Origin: Sipunculus nudus
Lineage: Eukaryota; Annelida; Sipuncula; Golfingiida; Sipunculidae
NCBI GenBank assembly: GCA_026874595.1
Contig: CM049310.1
Span: 44,044,558-44,108,557 of the forward strand
DNA length: 64,000 bases
Direction of reading: 5' to 3'
A program made the position numbers and the translations under genes. Below, in pieces: positions 34,543-46,649 of the stretch (within the stretch, counting starts at the first letter, position 1; each line of letters opens with the position of its first letter). The notes under the pieces are model-generated. The model made no database searches and was not told the DNA's origin. It worked only from the letters and a program-made list of their open reading frames with translations.

Positions 34543-34733
34543 TCAATAATAATAATTATGAAAATAAAAATATTAATAATTATTATTATTATTATTATCA
34601 TTATTATTATTAGTAGTAGTAGTAGTAGTAGTAGTTGTAGTAGTAGTAGTAGTAAAAGTAGTAGTAGTAGTAGTTGTATACACAGATGTCAGAGAGAGAG
34701 AAAGAGAGACAGACAGAGACAGAGAGAAGGAGG
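34543..34733 (+). repeat. Compound microsatellite (AAT/ATT)n-(AGT)n-(AG)n
   Basis: Trinucleotide ATT and AGT runs, followed by AG-rich sequence. The Ser-rich frame here is a repeat product. Confidence 0.95.
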
Positions 34734-35440
34734 GGTTAAAAGCAGGTCTAATTAAGCATTATTTGTTCTCTACCGGTTAAACATTAAGCTACTTACCGGG
34801 TGTCTGCTCTCGGACAGGTCTAATAAACCCGTGCCATGGTTCATCTAATTGCCCAACTGGTGTCCACGTGACCTATGATTGACAGGTCTGGTTGGAGACA
34901 GTCCGGCTGCCCAGACGGCGTGTTCTTAATTTGTTTGAGGCAAGATAACGCTTGTACCAGGAAACATGATATGATCTTTTATCCCATGCACAGGGTACCC
35001 CGCTGCTGATGAACGTTGATGACCATCCCAGCCGCTTGCCAACTCGCAATTAATCCCCCCCCCCCCACCCCCTCTCCTCTCTCTCTCTCTATTTGTCATG
35101 CGTAAGTGTATTTAATTCCAGTTTGATAGTGAAAATGTTTGGAATGCAAGGTTTGTGTATTTATTTGGGTATGAGTTCACATGTGTTAAAATGGTGGGAA
35201 TGTTTGCATTTTCGGCTTAGTTTAAGTGTACAATAAGAGAAATTTCTTTTTCTTTATTTAGCGTGGTTCACATTAACAGCAGCTGCCCTGCTCTAGTTTG
35301 TAAAGTTGTGAATGCGCTTGTCTAGTGTGACTAGTTCAGGTCTCAAACCTCTCTGTCTCTCTCTCTCTCCTTCCGTCCCCTTGTTATGCCTGTATGAATA
35401 TATATGCATGTCTAGCTGTCGATCCGTTTATCTGTCTATG

Positions 35441-35477
<37 letters not shown>

Positions 35478-36379
35478 TTCTCTATCTCTCATAATAATTT
35501 GTCAGTAGGGATATAACTGATTCTTTATATGGAAATTTATAGATTTTAAAGAATTAGAAAATGTCAAGTTTGCATATTTGATATCGGTCAAGCTTTATTA
35601 GAATTATCAATTTTTATATGAGACAAAGTTATAAAGTACATTTAAAACGGCAGACCAGGTTATAAATAAACCATTTTGACATTTGGTAAATAAAGCTGAT
35701 TTCCAAGAGAGCCAGGGAGAGAGGGACATAGAGAGAGACAGAGAGACAGGCACAGAAGAAAAATATGTCCTTTAAATACTAAGGATCAGCTGACTAATCA
35801 TGTCTGCTGTCAAGTATCAACGTGCGTATTTAACGTCAGATTAACCCTTACTCCGACCTCACACATAAAGACTAGAGCATGACTTCACCTGGCGGTGGTT
35901 TATGGTAATCTGTATACTGCGTCAGCTGTGAGTGATACTTTGATGCTTTGTGTGTACTACGTCACCTGTACATGACGTCATGGTGCGCCACTTGTTTAGA
36001 ATTTCCTGTTTACTCAGGTGAAATTTGACCGAGCCGTGCATGGACCCAGTCAGTCCATCTGTCTTGAAAGTAAATAACCTCTGTAGCTAAACTTAACATC
36101 CAGTAACACCTTGAAACCACCAGACAATAATAAAGCTAATTCTGCGGGACAGTTGAGGTAAAGCGGAGATTCGTAATTGCCGGTAAACTACTAATTTAAT
36201 AAAATGATTGACCTGTGTCTCAGGGGTGTCACAGGGAGTCGACGAACCTATAGGCACCCCGGGTGGCCTATGTTTCCCAGATGATAGAACAATCCACAGG
36301 CTCAGCGCATATCACTACGGTACTGATATACAGTCTCAAATATCAAACATAGAGGTGAAAGCAAACTAAAAGAAAAAAG

Positions 36380-36382
<3 letters not shown>
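34734..36382. other. Intergenic stretch with CT/TGTC microsatellites
   Basis: CT and TGTC repeats at 35350-35368 and 35438-35488, and a short GA-rich patch at about 35705-35750. No gene is seen. Confidence 0.45.

Positions 36383-36458
<76 letters not shown>
36383..36458. repeat. (AT)n microsatellite
   Basis: Uninterrupted AT run. Confidence 0.97.
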
Positions 36459-36461
<3 letters not shown>

Positions 36462-36589
36462 GTATTGTCGGGTGCTCTTACACATGAGTACTTATACTCT
36501 TCAAACAAACTTCCATATTTAATAATAAATAGTATTCATACGTTATTTAACATTCCCCCTATATATGACGGTTTGCTAGAAATGTATAT

Positions 36590-37019
36590 TGTTACGAAGA
36601 CAAATTGCTCAGGGGAAAACACTGGGCCGATCCCGGATATGAACCCATGTGGGTGGCGCACAAGTCCGGCGTACCAACCGCTTCGCTTGAAAAGCGGTAT
36701 TCACTAGCGAGACAGTTCGGTCCCTTTTTATGTCACCCAGTGACACACCCCCTCTTAAGAGCGTTCTGCTATCAGAACAAGACTAATTATCCCAGGAGTC
36801 ACACTTTGGTGAGCTGATTCCCTTGGCCACAAAGTTTACCGTCACGTTGGACGAGCCTCCATTTTGTTACGAAGACAAATACTCAGGGGAAAACATTGGG
36901 CCGATCCCGGATTCAAACCCATCTTGGTGGCGCACATGTCCGTTATACCTACCACTTCGCTAGCAAAGCAAGCTTCACTAGCGAGATAGTTCGGTTCGCT
37001 TTTATGTCATCCCGTAACA
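36590..37019. mobile_element. Miniature LTR-type element (TRIM-like) with tRNA-like Pol III boxes in its terminal repeats
   Basis: Two direct repeats of 156 and 155 bp (36590-36745 and 36865-37019), about 80% identical, flank a 119-bp interior with no ORF. The right repeat has TGTTACG...CGTAACA ends and the left ends in a decayed GTGACA. ATAT lies on both outer sides, consistent with a 4-bp duplication but weak in AT-rich DNA. On the minus strand each repeat carries a tRNA-like segment. In the right one the A box is TAGCGAAGTGG and the B box GGGTTTGAATCC, 31 nt apart as in a tRNA. Size and layout fit a terminal-repeat retrotransposon in miniature. Alternatively these are two tandem tRNA-derived SINE copies. 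No clear primer-binding site or polypurine tract is visible. Confidence 0.6.
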
Positions 37020-37036
37020 ATATATATTATATTTGT

Positions 37037-37892
37037 TGTTACAGGTGCCCTTTTTATTGTGTGCAGTGGTCCTACAGATAGATGTTTTATTGTGCATACG
37101 GATGTTCCATGTGTTGTTGGCATTTTGTTCGTGTGCCACGCGTAGCTCGTGTTGTAGCGGTCTCGCCTGGCCGGATGTTGCAGGCTCGGTTTAATCCGCA
37201 TTGGTTGAACCCTAGATATACAGCGTTCTTTGTTCTAGTATGTTCTTTAAACGTGTACTGTGTACTGTATTAGATTCTTTAGATTGTTAGAGCAATGGAA
37301 GGTTCTCGGCTGGAGGTGAGAAGTTATAAATAGGGGACTGTGTTTTAGAGCCGGGAGAGAGGTGAGAGAATATTCCAGCGGACACAGAAGCGTGTATGTC
37401 AGTTTGTGGGACCTATTCCGATAAGTGCGGCAATTATAGATTTTCTTCAGATTTTCTTCTTGATTTGTGACGAACAATATTTGGTCTTTAGTTTACTTTC
37501 TGGATTGTTACAAGAGCTTTACATTGGACTGTTATTCTCCGAGAGATTTTGTGTGAAATACTCATCCGGCTTATACATTTTAAAGGACTTGTCGCTGTGA
37601 CAGTGGTGGTATCCAGGTACTGTGCACTTTGTTTTTTTTTACTGTGTGATTGTATTGATTTGCTGTTATACTGCTGTTATACTGTGTCATTGTATTGATT
37701 TAGTGTATTGTAATGTTAGGGTTGTTTTAAGAATAAATTATGGTTATTTGTTTAAAAAATCCACTGACTTCTTTATTCATTCCCCTGGACATTTCACGCT
37801 GCCTAATGTTACAGAATCTGATTTTTTTTTCTCGATTACAAAATTTATGTTCATCACACATACGTGATCTGTTGCTATTAGCTTCCGTAACA
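37037..37892 (+). mobile_element. Solo LTR, copy 3 (full length, 856 bp)
   Basis: TGTTAC to GTAACA termini, a TATA-like TATAAATAGG at about 37325 and AATAAA at about 37729. It shares long blocks with copy 1 (ATTCCAGCGGA, GTGCGGCAATTATAGATTTTC, TTGTATTGATTTAGTGTATTG) but is more diverged and longer in its 5' part. Flanking TTGT and ATGT are not a clean duplication. It lies only 17 bp from the miniature element, which has the same terminal hexamers. Confidence 0.78.
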
Positions 37893-38134
37893 ATGTGTAT
37901 ACAATAGCACAATACATGGAGTCCTTATATATGACTTGGATGAGCGACACTGATACACAGTCGCGTAGAACTATTGAACTGTTTCTGTTATCATCATGCA
38001 GCATGTAAAACATTCCAGACACCCCACAAGTTGACCAGATCGGATCGATCCCTTAAATTGTTATCCGCATTATGCACACAACACAACTTGACAGGCCTGA
38101 TTTCAACAGCACATACTTCAGTCCTCCAGCAGTA

Positions 38135-38138
<4 letters not shown>

Positions 38139-38200
<62 letters not shown>

Positions 38201-38213
38201 CTCTAAAAAACTG

Positions 38214-38254
<41 letters not shown>
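38139..38254. repeat. (AT)n microsatellite, two runs
   Basis: Two AT runs separated by a 23-bp spacer at about 38200-38215. Confidence 0.95.
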
Positions 38255-38258
<4 letters not shown>

Positions 38259-40008
38259 CTATATAATCCACAAACGTCAGCTGTCACAACTTAACTGTAT
38301 ATAAATATATATTTATACACACATACGCAGAATATACTTATCTTGGATGTAGTGCAGTATATATACAGGTACCACGGCAGGGCTTATGATAGTCCAAGGC
38401 CGTAGAAATCTGCTATGCACAAGTTTGGTTTGACCACAACGGAATTAACCAGGTGCCAGTCACATGTACAGTATAGGTTATACCTGGATAATGCAGTCAA
38501 CACGAAAACGTCCGTAAACTTCCACACGTCCACCCGTGCAAAATATCGCCCCAGTTTTGTTGCATGCTAATTATTAAAGGGGCCCAATCACCTATCTGAC
38601 CTTTATAAACTAAGGTAATCTCTTGAAGCTTTTATTAAAATAGGCCAGAAAATATAGATATCACCGCACACAGGCTGCTTTATTTGTTTATATCGTGTTT
38701 ATAATATGTGGGGGCCCGCAAAAATAATCAAAACAAAGTCAAGAAGGGCATGCATCTGGCAGCAAGTAAGATAAGCCAGAGCTTTGAAATGGCGTTTTGC
38801 AACAAGTGACCTTTCTACCTCCGCATATATGCAACCTACCATCTTAGGTTTTTCTTGTTTGTCAACATTGCTGTGTTGACAAACATTGCTGCGTTGACAA
38901 ACATGTTGTTGACAAACAAGTTCATACATCCTTCACAAAGGCCTATTAAGAACTGTTCACAACCAAAATTATCCTTAGATCCTTAATATATACATCGAGG
39001 AAGCTGGATATCACATTAATTCTTTTTCAAAAGGTAGGTAACGAGCACCTTTAATAAAAGTGGATGAATCGCATGAGTACAAACGTTTAGATTTTATCAC
39101 TAATTAACCCGGACTAGTCGATGTGATACCCTAATTTGATTAATTTTACAGTAAAGGCCCTTTAACAAGTGTATATACTTCTCCCGTTTTGATTGATATG
39201 ACAAATTGGTTTAAACATATTTATTTAACCAGGATTACAAAAATAGCCGTTAGGCTAATGCAAATGTTTTCCTGCGTGGGAAACATATATACAAACAAAA
39301 GTTCAATACAAATACATGGTGATGACAAGTAAACATATATAGTAACACTGACATAGTTTGAACAAACATATATACGTTTAACACACACACACATACTGCA
39401 CATAAAAATAGTGCCTGTTACACCGTTACATTAGATCCATGAAAGTGTTAGACAGTATAAATGAAATTACCTTAAAATCCAAATCGTTTTGTGTCCCTAA
39501 TGTATCTGTATACGTGACTAAACATTTTGAAATTATCTGAATTCATCTCTTACTTTTTTAATATGACGTTTATAGTAACTGCATGGGTCAGCACATTTAT
39601 GTTCCGAATAAACAGATTTAACTATATAGCGTTGTTTTTTTTTCAACAAAAAAAATGATGCTATACGAGCCTGCATGGGGCACAAGACAAAATAAAGATA
39701 TACTTAATTTTCTATTACCTTGCACATAGAACACAGGGACTTGTGATAATCTGGTTTTTCTTTTAAAAGTTGAAGACTGGGTATATTCATGATCAAATTT
39801 GTCATATTCAGGCTGTGACTCCCATGTGGTGCTGACAAAGCTCACAAAAAATAAAAAAGAAACAAACAATCAGTTTACGTTGTATAGCGTTAGTATCGTC
39901 TCATCTTAGTACTCTGTATAAGACGTCGGATTCCATCGTTATGTGGAGCATCAAGTTATCAGTAAATATTTTTACCGTCCGCGCTGACATGTGCCCTTCT
40001 CCGTTCTC
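38255..40008. other. Intergenic stretch with a possible LINE-tail fragment
   Basis: No gene is seen. Three GTTGACAAACA(T/A) copies lie at 38875-38920. The segment 39210-39560 resembles 52620-53060 (annotated separately). Confidence 0.45.
39210..39560 (-). repeat. Dispersed repeat related to 52620-53060
   Basis: Shares CATATTTATTTAA-CAGGATTA, a GGCTAATGNAAATGTTTTCCT block and CGTTTTGTGTC with the segment in the GPCR intron. On the minus strand the end carries AATAAATATG, as at many LINE 3' ends. The relation is by eye and partial. Confidence 0.4.
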
Positions 40009-40351
40009 AGCGGCGGATCCAGGAATTTCTTTGAGCGGAGCTCATATGTCGCAGAGTGTTAATGGCATCTAAAATGTGTGCAAACCTGGGATAGGGGGAA
40101 GGCGACGTGCATGGGGTTAGTGGGATGACTTTGTAGCTTAGAAAAAATCCTTGCGTTGTAGTACAATCTAGTATTTGATTCATGGAATGTGTAACTATGT
40201 AATATTTATAAACTTTCAACTATACGTTTAACTTTTCACTAGGGAGCTATATTGCCTAATATTTTCCTCATGTGCAGAGGCCAGAACCTTTGGGGGGTGG
40301 GGGGGGGGGGGGGCTATACCTTCCACAGCTATACCCCTGGATCCGCGACTG
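40009..40351. mobile_element. GGATCC-ended MITE with inverted termini
   Basis: Left end GGCGGATCCAGG and right end CCTGGATCCGCG are inverted copies, about 343 bp apart. There is no ORF. It is the same terminal type as 55907-56084 and 20100-20258. A G-run sits at about 40291-40313. Confidence 0.55.
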
Positions 40352-41497
40352 TCCGTTCTTCGTTAATTAAACGCCAAATGTGGACCTCATCTTGACATTG
40401 ACTAATGTCATGAGGTGAACTAAAATTATAGAAACGATTTTAACATTGTATAGCCTACGCGTCTCATTAAATCTTCCAGACTTCGACACGTTCAAGGTCT
40501 GTTGAATCCATAAGCGACGATGTTTCAGCGTGTTCATGAAAGTAAATAATGCAGAGACAAGCACTTTAGCTGTACACGACGTAATAAAAAAGCCTTAACG
40601 ATCTTGTGATGGGTAATATCCGCAGACCGTCTTGTCTAACATGAAGAGATTCACTGAAGCGTGTTATCTTATATCGCACATTCGCTGTTGTCTTTGGATA
40701 CTTTACGGTGTTTTATTCCCAAAAGGAGAATATGCTCCACTACAGACTTGTCTGGGAACACAATAAAACTAGACTGGTCCCCTCTACAATTAACATATTA
40801 AGAATTGGACCCAGTGCATGGTGCGGTAAGGTAGAGCTTCATCGTTTATTGATGCATGCGTGTATCTATGTTAAACACGCTTATATGAAAAGGCCTGTTT
40901 ATATATTTTAAATATATAATTGTATGAGGTTCGTTCAATTTTTTTCATAAAGTTATTATTTTTACATATTTAATTAAGTTTTATATTCTCATTTTTCACC
41001 TTGATGGTTTTGTATATTTTTAACAGTTTTTTACTCCATGGTCTGTATATTGATTTTTATACATACTTATTTATTTCGATTACCCCCCCCCCCCCCCCCA
41101 CCCCCAAATATAAAAGAAAATTGAGTCATGACGAAAAATTTAGAATGATTACGATTAAACTACTTTCTGTAGGTTGACAACACCCTCGAGATTTCATTTA
41201 TTAAATTTAAATTCCACAAGTGGGCTTACACTGTAAGTTTTGCAAACAGTCAGTTACAAAGATAATTTAAAGTCGCATCAGATTATAATATTACAGGTAT
41301 ATTTTTATGTGCAGTTGATCTCTGTTTATGCAGTTACAAGTGGAAATATGCAGTTATAAGTGGAAATTTGCAGTCGTTACTCTGTATTTGTGTTGTTCTA
41401 AACTTTAAATTTTTGTTCCCACCAGAGACTGCATGAATAACCAATTTTATATGCATGATCGAGTAAATAACGAGTTTGCAATCATTCTGTTATATTT

Positions 41498-41500
<3 letters not shown>
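40352..41500. other. Intergenic stretch, nothing recognised
   Basis: Contains a poly-C run at 41084-41105 and a short GCAGTTA(C/T)AAGTGGAAAT duplication at about 41330-41370. Confidence 0.45.
41084..41105 (+). repeat. Homopolymer C, 16 + 5 bp
   Basis: C run with one A interruption. Confidence 0.95.

Positions 41501-41554
<54 letters not shown>
41501..41554. repeat. (AT)n microsatellite
   Basis: Uninterrupted AT run. Confidence 0.97.
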
Positions 41555-41558
<4 letters not shown>

Positions 41559-44500
41559 ATATTTTATTCCATTTTTTAGACTTACTGGAAATGGCATAGC
41601 CTAAAAGTTGAAGGCCTCTGTCTCTGACGACCCTGCATGGTTTCATGGCCTTCAACTACTTCACATAATTGGGCATTACATACAGTTAACGCTGACGGGA
41701 AGCGCTTGATTCGAAGTCTGTGCAATTCTAAAATACCCTCAAAATATACCATAATATGTGGCACTGTGAGAGAACTTTTGTCATGTCAGGAACGGAACAA
41801 AAAGTGAAAGGACCGGAGGACCAATCGGAGTAGTATCAGGTTCCATCCAAAGAGGGCGTTGCTAATGAATTGGTGATACCGTGCGTCTCGTCATGGTTGG
41901 CTTCCCATAGGCAAGACTACAGGTGACAGTATATTTAGTCTACACGGGTACACGTATTGAACTCTGCGGGGGAAGACACCCTCGCAGAAGCGGGAGGGGC
42001 AGGGAATGCTCGAGTATAACAAAATAGTAGAGGTAAGTGGAATATAACGCCGTTATGTCGTGCATGTCGTAATCAGAATATGTGACACACCTGGCGACAC
42101 GTTTCTTGTACTATGAGATCCAAGTAATAACACACTCCGCTACTCAATAATACCTGTCGTACAGGTACATACGAGTCCACGTGTACAGACATAAACAGAC
42201 TGACACTACCGGTCCAGGAAACATCGCCCGCATTTACTAGTATATATATATTTGCAAAGAAATCTTGGCTCGTGCCTTTTGTTAAAGGTTTACTGTATTA
42301 TATAATTAGTACGTAAGGATTTGGCCTTTCTTTTGGGTGTTGGTCGGGCGGGCGATGTTTGGGTGTATACAGTAGACTTAATCCATCTCTGGACCTATGC
42401 TAGATCTGTGGACGGCCTATGATAGGGTCCAAAGATGGACTACGGTGGAATATGTCAATCTCTTACCTCTGCCAGCGGAGTCTGTCTGTCGGTATTTATA
42501 TATGTATGTTTTAACCGATCTCAATAAAAAAAAAAAAATCTGATGATTCGCCTTCCACTGTGAAGTCCTCCTCCCCGTATTTGTGCACGTCGTATCTGGA
42601 AACTAAAATAATGAATTTTGCGGATGTCACGTGATCGTCCGTCCGTCCGTCTGTCGGTGTTTCTTTATTAATTTTTTTTCCTGTGTATCTCATACCGTAA
42701 GTCTTTTTGATGACTATCCACGTAACTTCATGGATATCATAGGTGTACCTTGGGACCAAGATGTTAGCGGCGAACCTTGTATTGTCCGTCTATGCGTCTG
42801 CCTCTTCATAACTTCGTTAATCAGAAACGTCCACAATAATGGTCGCCATGTGGAGATTCTGTAGCTGAAACAACTGTGCACATTCGGTCTGACTGACAGT
42901 GTAGACTGTTAAAGAAACTTATATTCACATACCAGGTTTATCAAATATACATGCGATATAGTGTGTTCTGCCAGTAAATCATTCTAAAGCCGTTTACCTA
43001 CTCTTGTACACTAGTGGGAAAAACCTTCAGTAATCAGTGGTGCCAAACACTATATACTAGTATTTTTAGCTCACGTCACCAGGTGGCCGTACCACGCAGT
43101 GTTTTACTAGCTTCAAAACGTTGTTCCTTATACACGTGTTTCTTCTTTCATCTTTCTGCTCCTTGTTTGGAGTCGTCACACATGCTCCAGCTCGGATTTA
43201 AGGTAACACAGTATTGTTATGGTAAACTACGCTCCCGAGGCAGCTGAAATCTTGCGCTTAAAGAAGCTACATATTTTCGCACTGCCTGCTTTGACCGTTT
43301 ATAATGCACTTAAACACCAGGCGGTGCACATGGGCCTGTCTGCTGAAAAAAACTGCTGAAGTGACGAGCAGCCAACCAAATGCAAGTCGACAAACACTCG
43401 ACAGGCATCAGGCTCCGCCCAGAAACCAAGTGTAGGGCAATTTTCTCTGAGCCTGTGACTTGTCCAAACGGTCGCCGGGGCGATGAGCTGTCACTCAAAA
43501 CGAAATGAACAACATTGGCTCTGTGTATTCCTCGCTTGGCTGTGTCTTCCAGCACAAGGTCTCATCTGATTGGACCAAAATACAGTGCTCCCCTCTGGTG
43601 CATAGATTCAGGATACAGGGTCATAACAAACAGCGCTTACGACATAGGTAGTTGGCCTATGGGTAAGGCGCTGTGTAAAGAGCGTAATGGTAAACAGACA
43701 TACGTGGATTGTGTATTCTCACACCCATGCAGAACCTTAACAACGTATGAAACAGGTGAACTGGAGATAGCATTTCCGTGTGCAGAGAAGGTTCTCTGGA
43801 AAAAAATTGTATTAAGCTAACATGAAGTAATATTATGTGCCTCAAGTTTTTACAGGAAACGAAATGAACGTACCTTAGCCATCTCAATTGCATGATAACT
43901 TTATCTGCACACCCCATTGGCCTTAGCTCCGGATCCAATTTTGTTATCACCCTCCGCCTGCCTATCAGTCTCATTTGTTTCCTGGAGTGTTCTTATACTT
44001 ATGTTTCGATAATCAGCAGATAAACATTGGATGGCAGCTACATCTTAATTTGTTTTTGCATAGGTGTAAAATATAGACCTTCCAAGGTCCGCTGTAAGGT
44101 TCGGCCAGATGTACCTGGATGTAATGGATGCCCTAGCTTTTATTTTAACAGGAATTCACCCGGAAGATAACAAACGCCTGTGAAATATTACCTTTATAAA
44201 TATTTAAGCATATGTCCTTAAAAAAGTTTATTCCGATTCGTGAATCAATATCATAATATTAATAATTAATATGAGTTTTGTTCAAATTTGGCCAAATAAC
44301 ATAAGTACATTGAATGTATTTATAAATTCTAGAAATGTGACCTGTATTTTGTCTATAAAGGCCATGAGTGTGTGAAAATATAAAGATATAGAAAGCATGA
44401 TTATAAAGACAAACTATTCTTATATTCTGAGTAATTTAGTTCACCTCCTTGCAATGGAGTTAATAAAGAAAGACCACATTTAAAGACTTTTTATTATTTA

Positions 44501-44619
44501 TTCGGATAGTGTATATAATAAATACAGGTCATTGATATTTCCCAAATATTTGTTAAATGTTTGTCATTATGGGATCTACCATGCATGTGAGTAAGGATGT
44601 TTCCTATTGGTATCTTTTT
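41555..44619. other. Intergenic stretch, no gene supported
   Basis: Several 60-105 codon frames on both strands (for example 43515-43820 plus and 43657-43974 minus) overlap antisense and show no motif. A (TCCG)n-containing repeat of the dispersed type lies at about 42540-42860. Confidence 0.45.
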
Positions 44620-44948
44620 TTTAATATTTTTTTTGGGCGGAGGTAACCGCCTCAATTTGTTTAGTGCTAGCTTAACTAAGTACTAGTATATGTACATGTG
44701 CAGAATTCCAATCCGGTTTCGCACTACGTGACAAGTCAGAATCACACGCTTCCTCTCATGTTATATTCTGGGGTTAACCAGGCCCGGTGACTACTACACC
44801 TGCGGGCCCTGGGTTTGAAATCCTCCCCATAACTGGGTCATACCACCGAGGAACCCCCGATAGGCACACTCGTTGTGAGTGAAACAGGGCCGTTAGGCTC
44901 GGCCTTCCCATTAAACTTCAGAGCGCTCACCCTGGATGGGGGTTGACC
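44620..44948 (-). mobile_element. SINE-like retroposon copy B
   Basis: Reverse-oriented partner of 6833-7177, with the A-rich tail as TTTTTTTTAATATTTTTTTT at its low-coordinate end. The palindrome GAGGCGGTTACCTCC is just before the tail and the GAGCGCTCTG block is near the 5' end. Confidence 0.65.
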
Positions 44949-45419
44949 GTGGTATCTACCGGTCCGACATTTACTCAAGACAGTGGGACTAAAATAATGA
45001 AGCCAAGACGAGTAAATGAAACCGTGCAAGCTGAAAGAGGTGGAAACCTGATGTGGCGACACCTTATGGCGGAATGTTGAACTATTTTAACCCCCCCCCC
45101 CCCCCGCCCCCGCCCCCCCCCCCCTGAAAAACATGTATATTGTTTGATATGAAGTCAGACTAGCAGTGATAGAACATTATAGAACAAAACTGGATTTTTG
45201 CATATCATTTTAAGTATATATTATTTTTTTGTAATGATATATAATACTGAAAGATACAGCAGTCATAATTTAATATTGGGAATCAAATATATTAATAGTT
45301 ATGCTTATATGGATGGTAGTGGTGATATCAATAATAGGTCTATGTTACATTTGTTAATTGTAGAATGAAGTAGTGTTGTGAAAGGTGACAGACGGACCGA
45401 AACAGACACGGACACGGAT
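44949..45419. other. Upstream region of the GalNAc-transferase gene
   Basis: Contains the poly-C tract at 45091-45124 and AT-rich sequence. No clear TATA box at a defined start; a 5'UTR exon cannot be excluded. Confidence 0.5.
45091..45124 (+). repeat. Poly-C tract about 300 bp upstream of the GalNAc-transferase ATG
   Basis: 34 bp of C with two G interruptions; i-motif or G-quadruplex (minus strand) potential. Confidence 0.95.
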
Positions 45420-46183
45420 ATGGCAAATAATATCATGAAGTGGGCGGGACGCATCTTTCTCCTCTGTCTAATACTGATCGGTTTCATGATTTATTCCGTC
45501 AACATCGCAAACGATGATTCCCCGGCAAGGCGGATGAAAAAACGCCAACTTAAAGAAGAGATACGGCAACGGAAACGGGCACAGCTTCAAGAAGATATAT
45601 TCAAATATCCACTGCGCCCCGAGGGCTACGTTTACAACCTGGACGTTAATGTTAGTGAACACACTCCTTTAATACGCGATGTGGAGGATACTAGAGATTC
45701 CAAGTGTTTAGAGATAAAGTATAATCGGTCAAAGCTGCCAAAATTTAGTGTGGTGTCTCCGATTTACAATGAAGCTTTATCGATGGTGCTGAGAATGGTG
45801 CACAGTTTTCTAAGGAAGTCTCCTCCTGAACTTCTACAAGAGATAATTCTTATTGATGACAACAGCAAGAATGAAGATCTGAAAGCGCCACTAGAACAAT
45901 ACGTCAGACTTCTACCCAGAGTTAAGTTGTTACGGACGAAGAAGAGAGAAGGCCTTATCAGAGCACGTTTAATTGGCGCCAAGATTGCAAAGGGACCAGT
46001 CATTATGTTTGTTGATGCGCACACGGAGGCAAATGCAGGCTGGGCGGAGCCGCTGCTGGATGAAATAAGGAAAGATCCAAAGAAAGTTCTTCAACCCAGT
46101 TTGGATCATATTAACACCCAGACTATAATGTACGAAGCAAGCTCTGGAGACGTCCCACGCGGAGGATTCAGCTGGGATCTCAG
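45420..46183 (+). CDS. Polypeptide N-acetylgalactosaminyltransferase, exon 1
   Basis: Encodes the N-terminal 254 residues of a Golgi type II membrane enzyme that moves GalNAc from UDP-GalNAc to Ser/Thr (mucin-type O-glycosylation). The ATG at 45420 is chosen because it gives a short cytosolic tail and a membrane anchor (about residues 8-26, WAGRIFLLCLILIGFMIYS), followed by a charged stem. The GT2/GT-A core starts at FSVVSPIYNEALSMVLRMVHS and includes EIILIDDNS, an ARLIGAKIAKG block and the metal-binding DxH (VDAHTE, D199 and H201). The exon ends FSWDL plus AG|gtatac (phase 2). The usual form of the last motif in the family is LDSHCE, so Asp and His are kept while the surroundings differ. Confidence 0.92.
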
Positions 46184-46649
46184 GTATACAATGAATAAAA
46201 TACATAAAACTTAACATTCATTCTTATTGTCATTTATTGTGAGACCTCGATTGCTTCTAAGCGCCATCTGGGATTCTTTAGCGGAGACAAAATGGATTCG
46301 GAGAGAGTTGCGCGTATGGCCGTGTTGTAAATTCTGTTGTGTAGCCCTTAAAATTGATGTTAATTATAAGGAGACAGGAAATGTATATATATGCTGGTAT
46401 GAGCATCAATGTGTCATAAGCAATATTTGAATTAAAATTAGAAAATCTGAAAGTATGAACACTTGCTGGTAATATGACACAAATACGATTTTGAGAAAAA
46501 AAAAGAATAAACGCGTATAATCAATAATTGAATATTTTCACTGAACTTGTAGCCGTTTGGTGTTTCAACAAAGTATCGCATCCTGTATTTGTATCATATT
46601 TTTTATTGAAATTATGTTACATAATGTTATATAATGCTTGATGTTACAG
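46184..46649 (+). other. Intron of the GalNAc-transferase gene
   Basis: 466-bp AT-rich phase 2 intron; nothing else is recognised. Confidence 0.9.

Noticed and set aside
36905-36965. A true tRNA gene
   Set aside because: A and B boxes are tRNA-like, but the sequence cannot be folded by eye into a full acceptor stem, and a diverged second copy sits in a direct repeat; it is element-derived.
43515-43974. Overlapping 101- and 105-codon frames on opposite strands
   Set aside because: No motif, no splice context and mutual antisense overlap; length is compatible with chance.
45378-45419. Extended N-terminus of the GalNAc-transferase from an upstream in-frame GTG
   Set aside because: Non-ATG start is improbable and the ATG at 45420 gives the normal short cytosolic tail before the membrane anchor.
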